Shown piece by piece: positions 9,122 to 17,675 of a stretch of DNA of 64,000 bases (position 1 is its first letter; every line of letters starts with the position of its first letter). Source of the stretch: Chryseobacterium ginsenosidimutans (GTDB lineage: Bacteria; Bacteroidota; Bacteroidia; Flavobacteriales; Weeksellaceae); NCBI RefSeq assembly GCF_030823405.1, contig NZ_JAUSXC010000001.1, positions 3,021,001 to 3,085,000 on the forward strand, in the 5' to 3' direction. Position numbers and translations under genes: made by a program. Under the pieces are notes generated by a model. The model was not told where the DNA came from. It saw only the letters and a list, made by a program, of their open reading frames with translations, and made no database searches.

Positions 9122-9334
9122 TTAACCTCCAAATGGCATACACCTGTTTACCAGCTGTCCATTACATTGAAAAAAACCACAGACAAGACCATATTGTCTA
9201 CAGCCGTCATCTGTTCCCCCTCCAGTTGGCGTACAGGTATCTGCACAATTACCTCCCGCTGTGTTTCCAGGATAAAGTTTTGCTCCACTTACTGATTTCA
9301 ATTCATTTCTCGAAAGTTTTTTTAAATTTTTCAT
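9122..9334 (-). CDS. Cysteine-rich bacteriocin-like peptide with Gly-Ala leader
   Basis: A 70-residue product. The leader MKNLKKLSRNELKSVSGA matches the Chryseobacterium bacteriocin-like type, with GA in place of GG at the predicted cut. The core of about 52 residues has six cysteines (NC, TC, GC, VC, QC, RC) and many Gly/Thr, suggesting three disulfides or other cross-links. It is followed by the GLPGLI gene on the same strand. No processing enzymes are nearby. The plus-strand frame covering the same bases is a shadow. Confidence 0.7.
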   Translation of the reverse strand: MKNLKKLSRNELKSVSGAKLYPGNTAGGNCADTCTPTGGGTDDGCRQYGLVCGFFQCNGQLVNRCMPFGG

Positions 9335-9481
9335 AATTTAAATGTTTTAAAATTAAATTTTTTTTTTGTTACACTACAATTTTTTCCGGATCAATTGCTT
9401 GTCACAAAAATGAAAAATTCTTTATACCTTTACCAACCAAGAAATTAATTATTTCAATCAGAAAACTAATTAAATAGAAAC

Positions 9482-9850
9482 ATGAATATTGGCACTAAAA
9501 TCAAAAATCTAAGAGAAGACAAACATTTATCACAAAGCGAACTTGCTTTTGAATTAGGAGTTTCTCAAGGAACTTTACATAATATAGAAAGTGGAAATTC
9601 TAAAAAGGTAGATTTTTTACTGATGGATAAAGTTTGTCAATTTTTTGATAAAGATTTTGAATATTTTTTAGAAACAAAAATCGTTAATAATATAACCGAA
9701 AATAACGGGCAGGTTAGTTGTGAAGACTTTACAATAAATAATAATTTTCCCGATAATTTTTTAGAGGAATTTAAAAAATTGGTCGAACAAAATCAAGCTA
9801 ATGAAAAGATAATCGAAGATCTGAAAGAAAAGCTCAATACTAACGATTAA
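9482..9850 (+). CDS. XRE-family helix-turn-helix regulator
   Basis: A 122-residue product with an N-terminal HTH_3 domain (residues 1-60; IKNLREDKHLSQSELAFELG, then SQGTLHNIESG) and a C-terminal acidic tail ending in a predicted short coiled coil (LEEFKKLVEQNQANEKIIEDL). It has the same layout as the XRE protein at 24336-24713 (HTH, Asn-rich linker, coiled coil), so the two are paralogs in kind. Dimerisation through the tail is likely. Targets are unknown; the neighbouring peptide and GLPGLI genes are candidates. Confidence 0.82.
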   Translation: MNIGTKIKNLREDKHLSQSELAFELGVSQGTLHNIESGNSKKVDFLLMDKVCQFFDKDFEYFLETKIVNNITENNGQVSCEDFTINNNFPDNFLEEFKKLVEQNQANEKIIEDLKEKLNTND

Positions 9851-9862
9851 AATAAAATAAAG

Positions 9863-9884
9863 GCCCTGAATTCAGGGCTTTTTT
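9863..9884 (+). terminator. Terminator of the XRE gene
   Basis: Perfect 16-base palindrome GCCCTGAATTCAGGGC followed by a T-run, 13 bases after the stop codon. Confidence 0.8.
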
Positions 9885-9933
9885 ATTTGTATCATATCAA
9901 AAACTATTATAGATTTTATTTATCAATATCAAC

Positions 9934-9964
9934 TTGATCGATAGATAAAATATTTATATATTTG
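9934..9964 (+). promoter_or_regulatory. Promoter of the peroxiredoxin gene
   Basis: TTG at 9934-9936, a 20-base spacer and TATATTTG at 9957-9964 match the Bacteroidetes consensus. Transcription would begin about 20 bases before the ATG at 9995. Confidence 0.55.
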
Positions 9965-9994
9965 CACTAGAAATTTAATAAAAACAAGGAAATT

Positions 9995-10627
9995 ATGTCT
10001 TTAGTAGGAAAAAAATTCCCAAATGTAGCAGTAGACGCAATGTCTGAAATGGGTGACGATTTGAAAATCAACATCTTTGAAGAAGCAACAGTAAACCAAC
10101 AAAAAGTGCTTTTGTTCTGGTATCCAAAAGATTTCACTTTTGTTTGCCCGACTGAGCTTCACGCTTTTCAGGAAGCTTTAGGTGAATTCGAAAAAAGAAA
10201 CACTAAAGTAATCGGTGCTTCTTGCGACACAAATGAAGTGCATTTCGCTTGGCTTAATGTATCAAAAGATAATGGAGGTATTGAAGGGGTAACTTACCCG
10301 CTTTTGGCTGATACTCACAGACAATTGGCAAATATGTTGGGAATCGTAGATCAGGATTTCGAATACAATGACGAGGGTGAAGAAGTTTTCACAGGTTCTA
10401 ACGTAACTTACAGAGCAACTTATCTTATCGACGAAACAGGAAAAATTTTCCATGAGTCTGTAAACGATATGCCGTTGGGAAGAAATGTAAAAGAATATTT
10501 AAGATTAATCGACGCTTACACGCACGTTCAGAAGCACGGTGAGGTTTGTCCTGCAAACTGGGAAGAAGGAAAAGATGCAATGAAAGCTGACAGAAATTCT
10601 ACTGCTGAATATTTAGCTAAGAACTAA
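9995..10627 (+). CDS. Peroxiredoxin, typical 2-Cys (AhpC/Prx1 type)
   Basis: A 210-residue cytoplasmic thiol peroxidase that reduces hydrogen peroxide and organic hydroperoxides. The peroxidatic cysteine lies in FTFVCPTE (about residue 50) and the resolving cysteine in GEVCPANW (about residue 170), the typical 2-Cys pattern. A GASCDTNEVHFAW segment is also typical. A thioredoxin gene follows, so electrons probably come from thioredoxin rather than AhpF. No OxyR-type site was identified. Confidence 0.92.
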   Translation: MSLVGKKFPNVAVDAMSEMGDDLKINIFEEATVNQQKVLLFWYPKDFTFVCPTELHAFQEALGEFEKRNTKVIGASCDTNEVHFAWLNVSKDNGGIEGVTYPLLADTHRQLANMLGIVDQDFEYNDEGEEVFTGSNVTYRATYLIDETGKIFHESVNDMPLGRNVKEYLRLIDAYTHVQKHGEVCPANWEEGKDAMKADRNSTAEYLAKN

Positions 10628-10636
10628 AAATTAATG

Positions 10637-10707
10637 TAACAATGTAGCAATCTAATTAAGATAACAATTTTAAACTTGTTTTTCATTATTAGATTGTTAC
10701 ATTGTTA
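10637..10707. repeat. 20-bp inverted repeat between peroxiredoxin and thioredoxin genes
   Basis: Arms at 10637-10656 and 10688-10707 are complementary over 20 bp with one G-T wobble, around a 31-base AT-rich loop. The arms contain TAACAATGTA and TACATTGTTA-like words. There is a T-rich tract after the right arm, so it may end peroxiredoxin transcription, but the long arms and large loop are more like a dispersed intergenic repeat. Confidence 0.6.
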
Positions 10708-10731
10708 TTTTTTAAATCAAAAAAATCAACA

Positions 10732-11037
10732 ATGTATACAGAATTAACAGAAGATACGCTTCAGAATATCGTAAGCGAAAATGAAAAAGTTGTAGTACAA
10801 TACGGCGCAACCTGGTGCGGAAACTGCAGAATAATGAAGCCGAAATTCAAAAAATTAGCCTCTGAAAACAACAGTATTCCTTTCCTTTATGTTGATGCTG
10901 AAAAATTACCGGAAAGCAGAAAATTAGCTAAAGTTGACAACTTGCCTACTTTTGCAATCTTCAAAAACGGAGAATTGGTGAATCAGGTTCAGTCTAACCA
11001 AGCTGAAAGTTTAATTAATTTATTTAATGAATTGTAA
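10732..11037 (+). CDS. Thioredoxin family protein
   Basis: A 101-residue thioredoxin fold with active site WCGNC (YGATWCGNCRIMKP) and the conserved cis-proline region NLPTFAIFKNG. Cytoplasmic, with no signal peptide. The ATG at 10732 (MYTELTEDT) is chosen; a TTG 30 bases upstream lies inside the right arm of the inverted repeat and is unlikely to be used. The dipeptide GN in place of GP should change the redox potential. It lies between peroxiredoxin and the DUF6952-like gene and is probably the peroxiredoxin's reductant. Confidence 0.88.
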   Translation: MYTELTEDTLQNIVSENEKVVVQYGATWCGNCRIMKPKFKKLASENNSIPFLYVDAEKLPESRKLAKVDNLPTFAIFKNGELVNQVQSNQAESLINLFNEL

Positions 11038-11039
11038 TT

Positions 11040-11288
11040 ATGAAATTACCCGTAATCAGACAATTTTATCAACACCAAACTCCTGAAAACTTAGAAAAAA
11101 CATTAGAAGTTTTAGAGAGTTTCTGCGAGTTCAGAGGAACAAGTGAAGAGGATCTAAATGTTGCAGGAGAATTAATTACAAATATCTGCGGAGCTCTTGA
11201 AGTTCATGCAAGTGTACAAAACGGAATGAGCGAAAAGGATGCTTTAAACTCATTTGCCCAAAAGGTTTTAGGATCGATTGATAAGTAA
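11040..11288 (+). CDS. DUF6952 family small protein
   Basis: An 82-residue acidic helical protein starting MKLPVIRQFYQ and ending QKVLGSIDK. Both ends match, from memory, the conserved Flavobacteriia family DUF6952, which follows thioredoxin and peroxiredoxin genes in many genomes. It starts 2 bases after the thioredoxin stop, so it is almost certainly co-transcribed. One cysteine is seen (ITNICGALE) besides one near residue 28. Function unknown; a role in thiol redox handling is inferred from position. Confidence 0.72.
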   Translation: MKLPVIRQFYQHQTPENLEKTLEVLESFCEFRGTSEEDLNVAGELITNICGALEVHASVQNGMSEKDALNSFAQKVLGSIDK

Positions 11289-11357
11289 TTTTTTCAATTA
11301 AATTACTCATTTAAAAACACAGACTTCGCGCGAAGTTTTCCTATATTTTTAAATAAA

Positions 11358-11392
11358 AAAATCCCGATGAAAAAGACATCAGGATTTTTTTG
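11358..11392. terminator. Bidirectional terminator (DUF6952 / BI-1)
   Basis: Imperfect stem AAATCC-C-GATG with CATC-A-GGATTT, A-run before and T-run after, between convergent genes. Confidence 0.65.
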
Positions 11393-11412
11393 GTTTATAA
11401 ATTTCTTTAATT

Positions 11413-12099
11413 TTAACTTCTTCTGTTCATTAAAATACTCAAAATGTACCAGAACAAAAGCATAATTGAAGCAAATAACTGTAAAGAAGCTCCTACATAC
11501 TGATTTGTACCATAAGAATCTTTTAGCTTGCTTGTTTGATATAAAATCGTTGCAGAAGCTAAGATTACCATTCCTACAGAGAACCAAAGTCCAAGATTGA
11601 AGCCGAAAATCATTCCGCCCACGATTAATCCAAGCGAAATAAATCCTCCGATAATAATAACATTTCTAAGAAATGAAAAATCTCTTTTTGAAGTAAAAGC
11701 TACTGCAGAAATTCCTGCAAACATAGCAATCGTCAACATTGCAGCCTGATAAATTACCTGTGCTCCCGAATATACTGTAGCAATATAAATTAACGGAAGG
11801 AAGATAACCGCTTCCAGTAAAATATAAAATCCAAGCCCCAAATACTGCGTCGATTTACTTTGTGAGAGCGACCATTTTGTAGCCAGAACCGAAGCCAGCC
11901 AAAATACTCCGATAATCAATAGCCAAGCAAACCTTTGTGCAAACATTGCAACGATCAACTGCTCAGGAACGGTTTTGATCAACACCGTTTCTACACCTAT
12001 AAATGCAAGAATTGATAATGCAACGTGCAAATAGGTCTTCTTATAAAAATTAGCCTTTTCAACATCCGAAGAATGTGCGACTAAAACATCTGTCATCAT
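11413..12099 (-). CDS. Bax inhibitor-1/YccA family membrane protein
   Basis: A 228-residue inner-membrane protein with about seven hydrophobic helices, typical of the BI-1/YccA (TMBIM) family, which are proton-sensitive calcium leak channels or protease modulators such as YccA for FtsH. Family-like segments include FNLGLWFSVGMVILASATILYQTS near the C-terminal third. A second methionine (MTDVL) is an equally possible start. It is followed downstream by the shared terminator at 11358-11392 and preceded by a small secreted protein gene on the same strand. Confidence 0.85.
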   Translation of the reverse strand: MMTDVLVAHSSDVEKANFYKKTYLHVALSILAFIGVETVLIKTVPEQLIVAMFAQRFAWLLIIGVFWLASVLATKWSLSQSKSTQYLGLGFYILLEAVIFLPLIYIATVYSGAQVIYQAAMLTIAMFAGISAVAFTSKRDFSFLRNVIIIGGFISLGLIVGGMIFGFNLGLWFSVGMVILASATILYQTSKLKDSYGTNQYVGASLQLFASIMLLFWYILSILMNRRS

Positions 12100-12160
12100 A
12101 GTTATTTTTTAATTTATTTATTTTTTGAGTAGTAAATCAAGATGCTTATTACTATTAAAT

Positions 12161-12610
12161 TCATTTGCTATATTCCGGTTTTACACCAAGAATTTTCCCA
12201 TCATTTTCAAAGATCACCGTAATAATATCTCTTGGCGGATCTGATTTATCATCAGCATATTTATATTGAATCCCGGGATACGTTTCGTTATCAAGCAATT
12301 TTTGAAATCCTGATTTATAAACTTCCGTTTTTCTTTCAAAACTAATACCTCCCGAAAGTTTCTGAATGACATTATCAGTAACCACATCTTTTACCTTATC
12401 TGAGATTAATGTATTGATTGCCTGTTGATCAAAAGCCTTCAGAGCAGCAACAAATTTTAAAAATGAATTATTGTAAAGCTCAATTTTATCTTTACTCAAT
12501 TCTGAAGTTAACTCAATTTTCTTACTTTCAACAATTTTCACACTACTTCCTTCCTGAGAAAACCCAAGCTGAAAAGCTATAACGCCAAGTATTAGAAATA
12601 ATTTTTTCAT
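12161..12610 (-). CDS. Hypothetical secreted protein
   Basis: A 149-residue product with a signal peptide (MKKLFLILGVIAFQLGFSQ). The mature part is helical at first (residues 35-85) and then has beta-like segments ending in FENDGKILGVKPEYSK. The pattern of helices followed by a curved sheet (TLISDKVKDVV, then DIITVIFENDGKI) is NTF2-like, but this is a weak impression and no family is claimed. It sits between BI-1 and the acyl-CoA reductase on the same strand. Confidence 0.6.
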   Translation of the reverse strand: MKKLFLILGVIAFQLGFSQEGSSVKIVESKKIELTSELSKDKIELYNNSFLKFVAALKAFDQQAINTLISDKVKDVVTDNVIQKLSGGISFERKTEVYKSGFQKLLDNETYPGIQYKYADDKSDPPRDIITVIFENDGKILGVKPEYSK

Positions 12611-12649
12611 ATTGATTTTAAATGATTGGTAATAGCAAGATACAAAGAA

Positions 12650-13684
12650 TTATATTACCGATAAAAATTTCATCGTATCTACATTATCCGCGTAAGTATT
12701 TAATCCCGGATTTTGTGCTTCTCCAAACTCAATTGAATCAAAACCTAATTCGTCTTTCGCAACAATGCATTGAATATTTTCTTCATTTTCAGAAATGAAA
12801 TTTTTCACTTCATCCAAAGAAGAATATCTACTAAAATTAATAACAGAAAGAGGACTGAAAAGCTTTTCATCTTCTTTCATCATCACGAAATTATTATCCC
12901 AGAATTTATCCTGATTCAAAAGATAAACGGCCCTGTTATATTCGTAATTATTAGCATATTTATTATGATTGATAATATCCTGAAAACCAATAAAGCTTTC
13001 AAATAACCTGTCAATAACAAAATCCTGTGGAATAAAAAGCCTTGTTACATTCCTGCAACCCAACCCAAAATACTGGAAAATATCTTTCGCCAAAAGTTGT
13101 AATTCTTCTTCCGTTTCGTCACCTTTCAAAACAGCAACAGAAGTTCTGTTTTTCCTGATGATATTTAAATGATTTTTAAAATAATATTCCAGATATCTCG
13201 CAGTATTATTGCTTCCTGTCGCAATTACGGCATTAAAATTCTCTAATCTTTCAACAAATTCAAACTGTACATTTCCTTCTGAAAATTCATTCCATTTCTT
13301 CAATAAGAACGGAATCACATACCTGTCTTTTGATGATAATTTAATAACAGGAATATGATTACTCAAAACAACAGAAATAACATCATGAAAGCCCACCAAC
13401 GGAATATTTCCGGCCATAATCAATCCTACTCTTTTTGTTATTTTTGAGATCGAATAATCTTTAAGCCAGTTATTAATATTTTCTTCAGTCAGCAAATCTG
13501 CCCATTGTTGTAAAGCAAATTTCTGGTTTTCAATGACAAACCACTGATTTTCATTTTTTGATTTCTCTAACAATAACTCAAAATCGGAATCATTTTCATT
13601 ATAATATTCCTTATTTTTTGCTAAATACTCTTTTATACAACCACTTACCTTTGTAAGTCCTAAAACTTGATTTTCGATATTCAT
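12650..13684 (-). CDS. Acyl-CoA reductase (LuxC-like)
   Basis: A 344-residue NADPH-dependent reductase of the LuxC family (PF05893), converting activated acyl groups to aldehydes. Markers are RVGLIMAGNIPLVGFHD near residue 87 (nucleotide-binding region), VIATGSNNTARYLEYYF, and the probable catalytic cysteine in YFGLGCRNVTRLF. In Flavobacteriia this gene commonly lies beside a dicluster ferredoxin and serC, as here; it is transcribed divergently from the ferredoxin. Its physiological substrate in non-luminous flavobacteria is not established. Confidence 0.82.
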   Translation of the reverse strand: MNIENQVLGLTKVSGCIKEYLAKNKEYYNENDSDFELLLEKSKNENQWFVIENQKFALQQWADLLTEENINNWLKDYSISKITKRVGLIMAGNIPLVGFHDVISVVLSNHIPVIKLSSKDRYVIPFLLKKWNEFSEGNVQFEFVERLENFNAVIATGSNNTARYLEYYFKNHLNIIRKNRTSVAVLKGDETEEELQLLAKDIFQYFGLGCRNVTRLFIPQDFVIDRLFESFIGFQDIINHNKYANNYEYNRAVYLLNQDKFWDNNFVMMKEDEKLFSPLSVINFSRYSSLDEVKNFISENEENIQCIVAKDELGFDSIEFGEAQNPGLNTYADNVDTMKFLSVI

Positions 13685-13743
13685 AATTACTGTAAAATTG
13701 GGGAATATTTTGTAATTTTGTGCAAATTTAAAAAAAATTAGCG

Positions 13744-14094
13744 ATGGCTATTAAAATAACTGATGAATGCATTAATTGCGGGGCCTGCGAACCGGAGTGT
13801 CCAAATAATGCAATTTATGAAGGAGCGGTGGATTGGAAAGCTTCAGAAGGTACCGAACTGAAAGGTACTGTAACATTAACATCAGGACTTACTGTGGACG
13901 CAGATTCACCACAAGAGCCTGTAAATGACGATGTTTATTTTATTGTAACAGATAAATGTACAGAATGCAAAGGGTTCCATGAAGAACCACAGTGTGCTGC
14001 GGTTTGCCCTGTTGACTGCTGTGTTCCGGATGAAGATCATGTAGAATCTGAAGAAGCACTGCTTAACAAAAAAGCATTCTTACACGGAGAATAA
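13744..14094 (+). CDS. 2[4Fe-4S] ferredoxin (Alvin-like dicluster)
   Basis: A 116-residue electron carrier. Cluster one ligands are CINCGACEPECP (CxxCxxCxxxCP). Cluster two is CTECKGFHEEPQCAAVCP, where the second and third cysteines are separated by eight residues instead of two, the Allochromatium-type insertion that gives very low potentials. A further DCC follows. An acidic insertion of about 45 residues separates the two motifs. It is divergent from the acyl-CoA reductase, a possible partner, and ends at a strong terminator. Confidence 0.88.
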   Translation: MAIKITDECINCGACEPECPNNAIYEGAVDWKASEGTELKGTVTLTSGLTVDADSPQEPVNDDVYFIVTDKCTECKGFHEEPQCAAVCPVDCCVPDEDHVESEEALLNKKAFLHGE

Positions 14095-14100
14095 AAACTG

Positions 14101-14131
14101 CCGTCTCATTTATTATGAGACGGTTTTTTAT
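14101..14131 (+). terminator. Terminator of the ferredoxin gene
   Basis: Perfect 9-bp stem CCGTCTCAT/ATGAGACGG with a 5-base loop, followed by a T-run, 7 bases after the stop codon. Confidence 0.85.
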
Positions 14132-14218
14132 ATACAAATAATCAGAAATTTTAATTCATAAACTAAAATGAAGCTGTAAGAGCGATCGTTTTTACAGAAA
14201 ATCCAAAAAATAAATAAT

Positions 14219-15283
14219 ATGAGCAAAAAGCACAACTTTAGCGCAGGACCATGTATCTTACCTCAGGAAGTATTCGAAAAATCGGCTCAGGCGATTTTAG
14301 ATTTCAACGGGATTGGACTTTCACTTCTTGAAATTTCTCACAGAAGTAAAGATTTCGTAGCGGTAATGGATGAAGCACGCGCAATTGTAAAAAGACTGAT
14401 GAACCTTGGTGATGATTATGAAGTTTTGTATTTAGGTGGTGGCGCAAGTCTGCAGTTTGCAATGGTTCCTTACAACCTGATGAAAGTCGGCGGAAAAGCT
14501 GCCTACCTTGATACGGGAACTTGGGCTTCAGGAGCAATTAAAGAAGCTAAAAAAGTAGGAACAGTAGATGTTGTAGGTTCTTCAAAAGAAGAAAACTACT
14601 CTTTTATTCCTAAAGATTATACAGTTGGTTCAGAATATGATTATTTCCACTGTACTTCAAATAATACGATCTATGGAACTCAGATGAAATCTTTCCCTGA
14701 AGTGGATACTTTGATGGTTTGTGATATGAGTTCTGATATTTTCTCAAGACAACTGGATTTTTCAAAATTTGATTTGATCTATGCCGGAGCTCAGAAAAAT
14801 ATGGGGCCTGCAGGAGTTACTTTAGTGGTTATAAAAAAAGAAATCTTAGGTAAAACAGGAAGAGAAAATATGTTCTCAATCTTGGATTATTCTCAGCATA
14901 TCGCCAAAGAATCAATGTACAATACGCCTCCGGTTTTCCCCGTTTATGCATCTTTACTTACTTTACAATACCTAGAGAACAACGGAGGAATTGCTGCTGC
15001 AGAAGCTAGAAACGAAGCAAAAGCGAAACTTTTATATGACGAAATAGACAGCAATCCTTTATTTGAAACCTTCTGCATGAAAGAAGACCGTTCACTGATG
15101 AATGTTTCTTTTAAATTAACAGACGAAAGCAAAAAAGAAGAGTTTGATAATGCATGGAAAGCTGCAGGAATAAGCGGACTGAACGGACACAGAAGTTTGG
15201 GAGGTTACAGAGCAAGTTTATACAATGCTTTACCTATTGAAAGTGTTCAGGTTTTAGTGGATGTCATGAAGTCTATTAAATAA
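14219..15283 (+). CDS. serC: Phosphoserine aminotransferase SerC
   Basis: Transfers the amino group from glutamate to 3-phosphohydroxypyruvate in serine biosynthesis, and may also act in pyridoxal phosphate synthesis. The 354-residue product begins KKHNFSAGPCILP, carries the phosphate-binding LGGGASLQFAMVP and the PLP lysine in YAGAQKNMGPAGVT, and ends GGYRASLYNALP, all diagnostic of SerC. It is followed by serA, giving a serine-synthesis operon with a DUF1015 gene. Confidence 0.95.
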   Translation: MSKKHNFSAGPCILPQEVFEKSAQAILDFNGIGLSLLEISHRSKDFVAVMDEARAIVKRLMNLGDDYEVLYLGGGASLQFAMVPYNLMKVGGKAAYLDTGTWASGAIKEAKKVGTVDVVGSSKEENYSFIPKDYTVGSEYDYFHCTSNNTIYGTQMKSFPEVDTLMVCDMSSDIFSRQLDFSKFDLIYAGAQKNMGPAGVTLVVIKKEILGKTGRENMFSILDYSQHIAKESMYNTPPVFPVYASLLTLQYLENNGGIAAAEARNEAKAKLLYDEIDSNPLFETFCMKEDRSLMNVSFKLTDESKKEEFDNAWKAAGISGLNGHRSLGGYRASLYNALPIESVQVLVDVMKSIK

Positions 15284-15406
15284 CTTAAATATTTAAATTT
15301 CAACTATTTAAATATTAATTGTTGTTATTTTAAATTTTCTTAATTTGCGCAACATTTAAATTTTTAGATAATTCAATCTTAAACTATTTAAATTAAATAT
15401 AAAACC

Positions 15407-16372
15407 ATGAAAGTTTTAGCTAACGACGGAATTTCGAAATCAGGAGAACAGGCATTGAAAGATGCAGGAATTGAAGTTTTGGACAACAGAGTTGCACAGG
15501 ATCATGTCATCAATTTTATCAACGAAAATAACGTAGATGTTCTTTTGGTAAGAAGTGCTACAAAAGTAAGACAAGATCTTATCGATGCCTGTCCGGGCCT
15601 GAAAATCATCGGAAGAGGTGGTATAGGAATGGATAACATCGATGTTGAATATGCTAAAAGTAAAGGAATAAAAGTAATCAATACGCCGACTGCATCTTCG
15701 AAATCGGTGGCAGAATTGGTTTTCGGACATTTCTTTTCATTAGCAAGATTTCTTCATGAATCCAACAGATTGATGCCATTGGAAGGGGAAACTCATTTTA
15801 ATGCCATGAAAAAATCTTTCAGCAAAGCATATGAGCTTTCAGGAAAAACATTAGGAGTTATTGGTTTTGGAAGTATCGGTCAGGAGGTTTTAAAAATAGG
15901 AATTTCTTTAGGAATGAAAGTTAAAGTTTTAACAAGAAAACCTAAAACGAAAACCCTTGCCTTAAATTTTTTCGACGAACAGTCGGTGAACTTTGAGATC
16001 ACTTCTATAAATGATATGAGCGAATTCTTAAAAGACACGGATTTTATTAGTATCAATACTCCCAAAACGAACGAATATATCATAGACACGCCTCAGTTTG
16101 AAAAAATGAAAGACGGAGTCTACATCGTAAATACCGCAAGAGGCGGTGTTATGAATGAAGTTGCTCTGATTGATTTTATCGAATCCGAAAAAGTAGCGGG
16201 AGCTGCTTTGGATGTTTTTGAAAAAGAACCCAATCCCGAAGTACTTCTGCTGATGAACCCTGCCCTGTCACTTTCTCCCCACGTTGGCGGAAATACTGTT
16301 GATGCTCAGGAAAAAATCGGAGTCGAACTTGCAGAACAAATTATTAAGCTACAAAAAGAAACTATACAATAA
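15407..16372 (+). CDS. serA: D-3-phosphoglycerate dehydrogenase SerA (short form)
   Basis: Oxidises 3-phosphoglycerate to 3-phosphohydroxypyruvate with NAD, the first committed step to serine. The 321-residue product has the D-2-hydroxyacid dehydrogenase layout: GRGGIGMDNID, the Rossmann loop GVIGFGSIGQEVL, the catalytic Arg in VNTARGG, Glu in the EKEPNPE region and His in SPHVGG. It lacks a C-terminal ACT domain, so serine feedback through ACT is not expected. Its stop is 3 bases before the DUF1015 start. Confidence 0.9.
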   Translation: MKVLANDGISKSGEQALKDAGIEVLDNRVAQDHVINFINENNVDVLLVRSATKVRQDLIDACPGLKIIGRGGIGMDNIDVEYAKSKGIKVINTPTASSKSVAELVFGHFFSLARFLHESNRLMPLEGETHFNAMKKSFSKAYELSGKTLGVIGFGSIGQEVLKIGISLGMKVKVLTRKPKTKTLALNFFDEQSVNFEITSINDMSEFLKDTDFISINTPKTNEYIIDTPQFEKMKDGVYIVNTARGGVMNEVALIDFIESEKVAGAALDVFEKEPNPEVLLLMNPALSLSPHVGGNTVDAQEKIGVELAEQIIKLQKETIQ

Positions 16373-16375
16373 AAT

Positions 16376-17620
16376 ATGCCTGTTTTTAAACCTTTTCGTG
16401 GAATAAGACCTCATAAAGACCATGAGAGCACTTTCCCTACTCACCCTCTGGATAATTTCACACAGGAAGAGATAGCGGAAAAAGCTCAAGTTGAAGATAC
16501 TTACATCAATATGATCAAACCATATGTGGTAAGTAAATCAAAAGATATTGATAGGAACTTAAGGAAGATCCGATCGACATTTGAAGAACTTATGGAAGAG
16601 AAAAAACTCGTCCAGGACAGCTCTTCATATTATCTTTATGAGCAAATATACCCTAATAAACAGGTTTTCAGAGGACTTTTGGGGTTAGCAAGCATCGAAG
16701 ATTTCTGGAACGGAAAAATTAAGAGACATGAAAGTACTATTCCTCAGAAAAAAGAGAAATTGGCTCATTATCTTGAAAAAGTAAACCTTCAGGCTGAACC
16801 TGTGCTCCTTACTTATCCTGCCAATTCTAAGATCGAATTGCTGATGAATCATGAGGAAAAAAATGTTCCCATCTTCAATCATGTAGATACAAAAGGTATC
16901 AGACATAAAATCTGGAGAATTGATAACCGTCTGAAGCTGCAGCAGTTCAAAGAAGTTATTGACCAGATTGATTCTTTCTACATTGCAGACGGACACCACA
17001 GAATCGGCTCCACAGCTCTTAATGCAAAGTATCATAAAGACAAAAACAAAAGACATAACGGTACGGAAGCTTATAACTTTGTTTACAGTTTTATCGTTTC
17101 CAACCAATCTATTAAAATCCATGACTACAACAGGATTGTAAGTGATATTAACGGATTATCAGATGAAGAATTCTTAAGTGAATTAGAAAAATATTTCTTG
17201 ATTCACGAAAAAGGAGAAACGGCATATTATCCTTCGCAAAAATTCCACATGTCAATGTATTTGGGGGGTAAATTTTATTCTCTTCACGTAAAACATGATC
17301 TTCGTTCTACGGAAATGTCGTTAGATAATTTGGACCATCATCTTTTAGATAAATATATCTTTAAGAATATTTTAAAAATTGAAAACTCAGACAGTTCTGA
17401 AAAGATTTCTTATAGCAAAGGAACTTCAAATCTTGAAGGAATTGCTCTTCTAAAAGAAAAAGTAGATGCCGGGGAAGGAAAAGTAGGATTCGGGATTTTC
17501 CCTGTAAGTTTTAATGATATGATTAAAATTTCAGATTTAAAACTGAGCATGCCTCCAAAATGTACATTTATTGAACCAAAATTGGTTACAGCCCTGTTAA
17601 TGTACGATATGAAACCTTAA
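16376..17620 (+). CDS. DUF1015 family protein
   Basis: A 414-residue cytoplasmic protein opening with VFKPFRGIRPHKDHE and holding the family signature FYIADGHHRIGSTALNAKYH (about residues 200-219), with conserved Asp-Gly-His-His. DUF1015 proteins often lie next to serA and serC, and a link to serine or phosphoserine metabolism has been proposed for the family. The 3-base spacing to serA shows it belongs to the same operon. The biochemical role is not known to me. Confidence 0.88.
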   Translation: MPVFKPFRGIRPHKDHESTFPTHPLDNFTQEEIAEKAQVEDTYINMIKPYVVSKSKDIDRNLRKIRSTFEELMEEKKLVQDSSSYYLYEQIYPNKQVFRGLLGLASIEDFWNGKIKRHESTIPQKKEKLAHYLEKVNLQAEPVLLTYPANSKIELLMNHEEKNVPIFNHVDTKGIRHKIWRIDNRLKLQQFKEVIDQIDSFYIADGHHRIGSTALNAKYHKDKNKRHNGTEAYNFVYSFIVSNQSIKIHDYNRIVSDINGLSDEEFLSELEKYFLIHEKGETAYYPSQKFHMSMYLGGKFYSLHVKHDLRSTEMSLDNLDHHLLDKYIFKNILKIENSDSSEKISYSKGTSNLEGIALLKEKVDAGEGKVGFGIFPVSFNDMIKISDLKLSMPPKCTFIEPKLVTALLMYDMKP

Positions 17621-17675
17621 AAAATCACTATTTTTTTCCTACTTTTATCAGCGGAAAAAGAAAGGTAAATAAAAA

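Noticed and set aside
16685..17122. 145-codon minus-strand ORF
   Set aside because: Shadow of the DUF1015 gene, whose signature motif lies in the same region.
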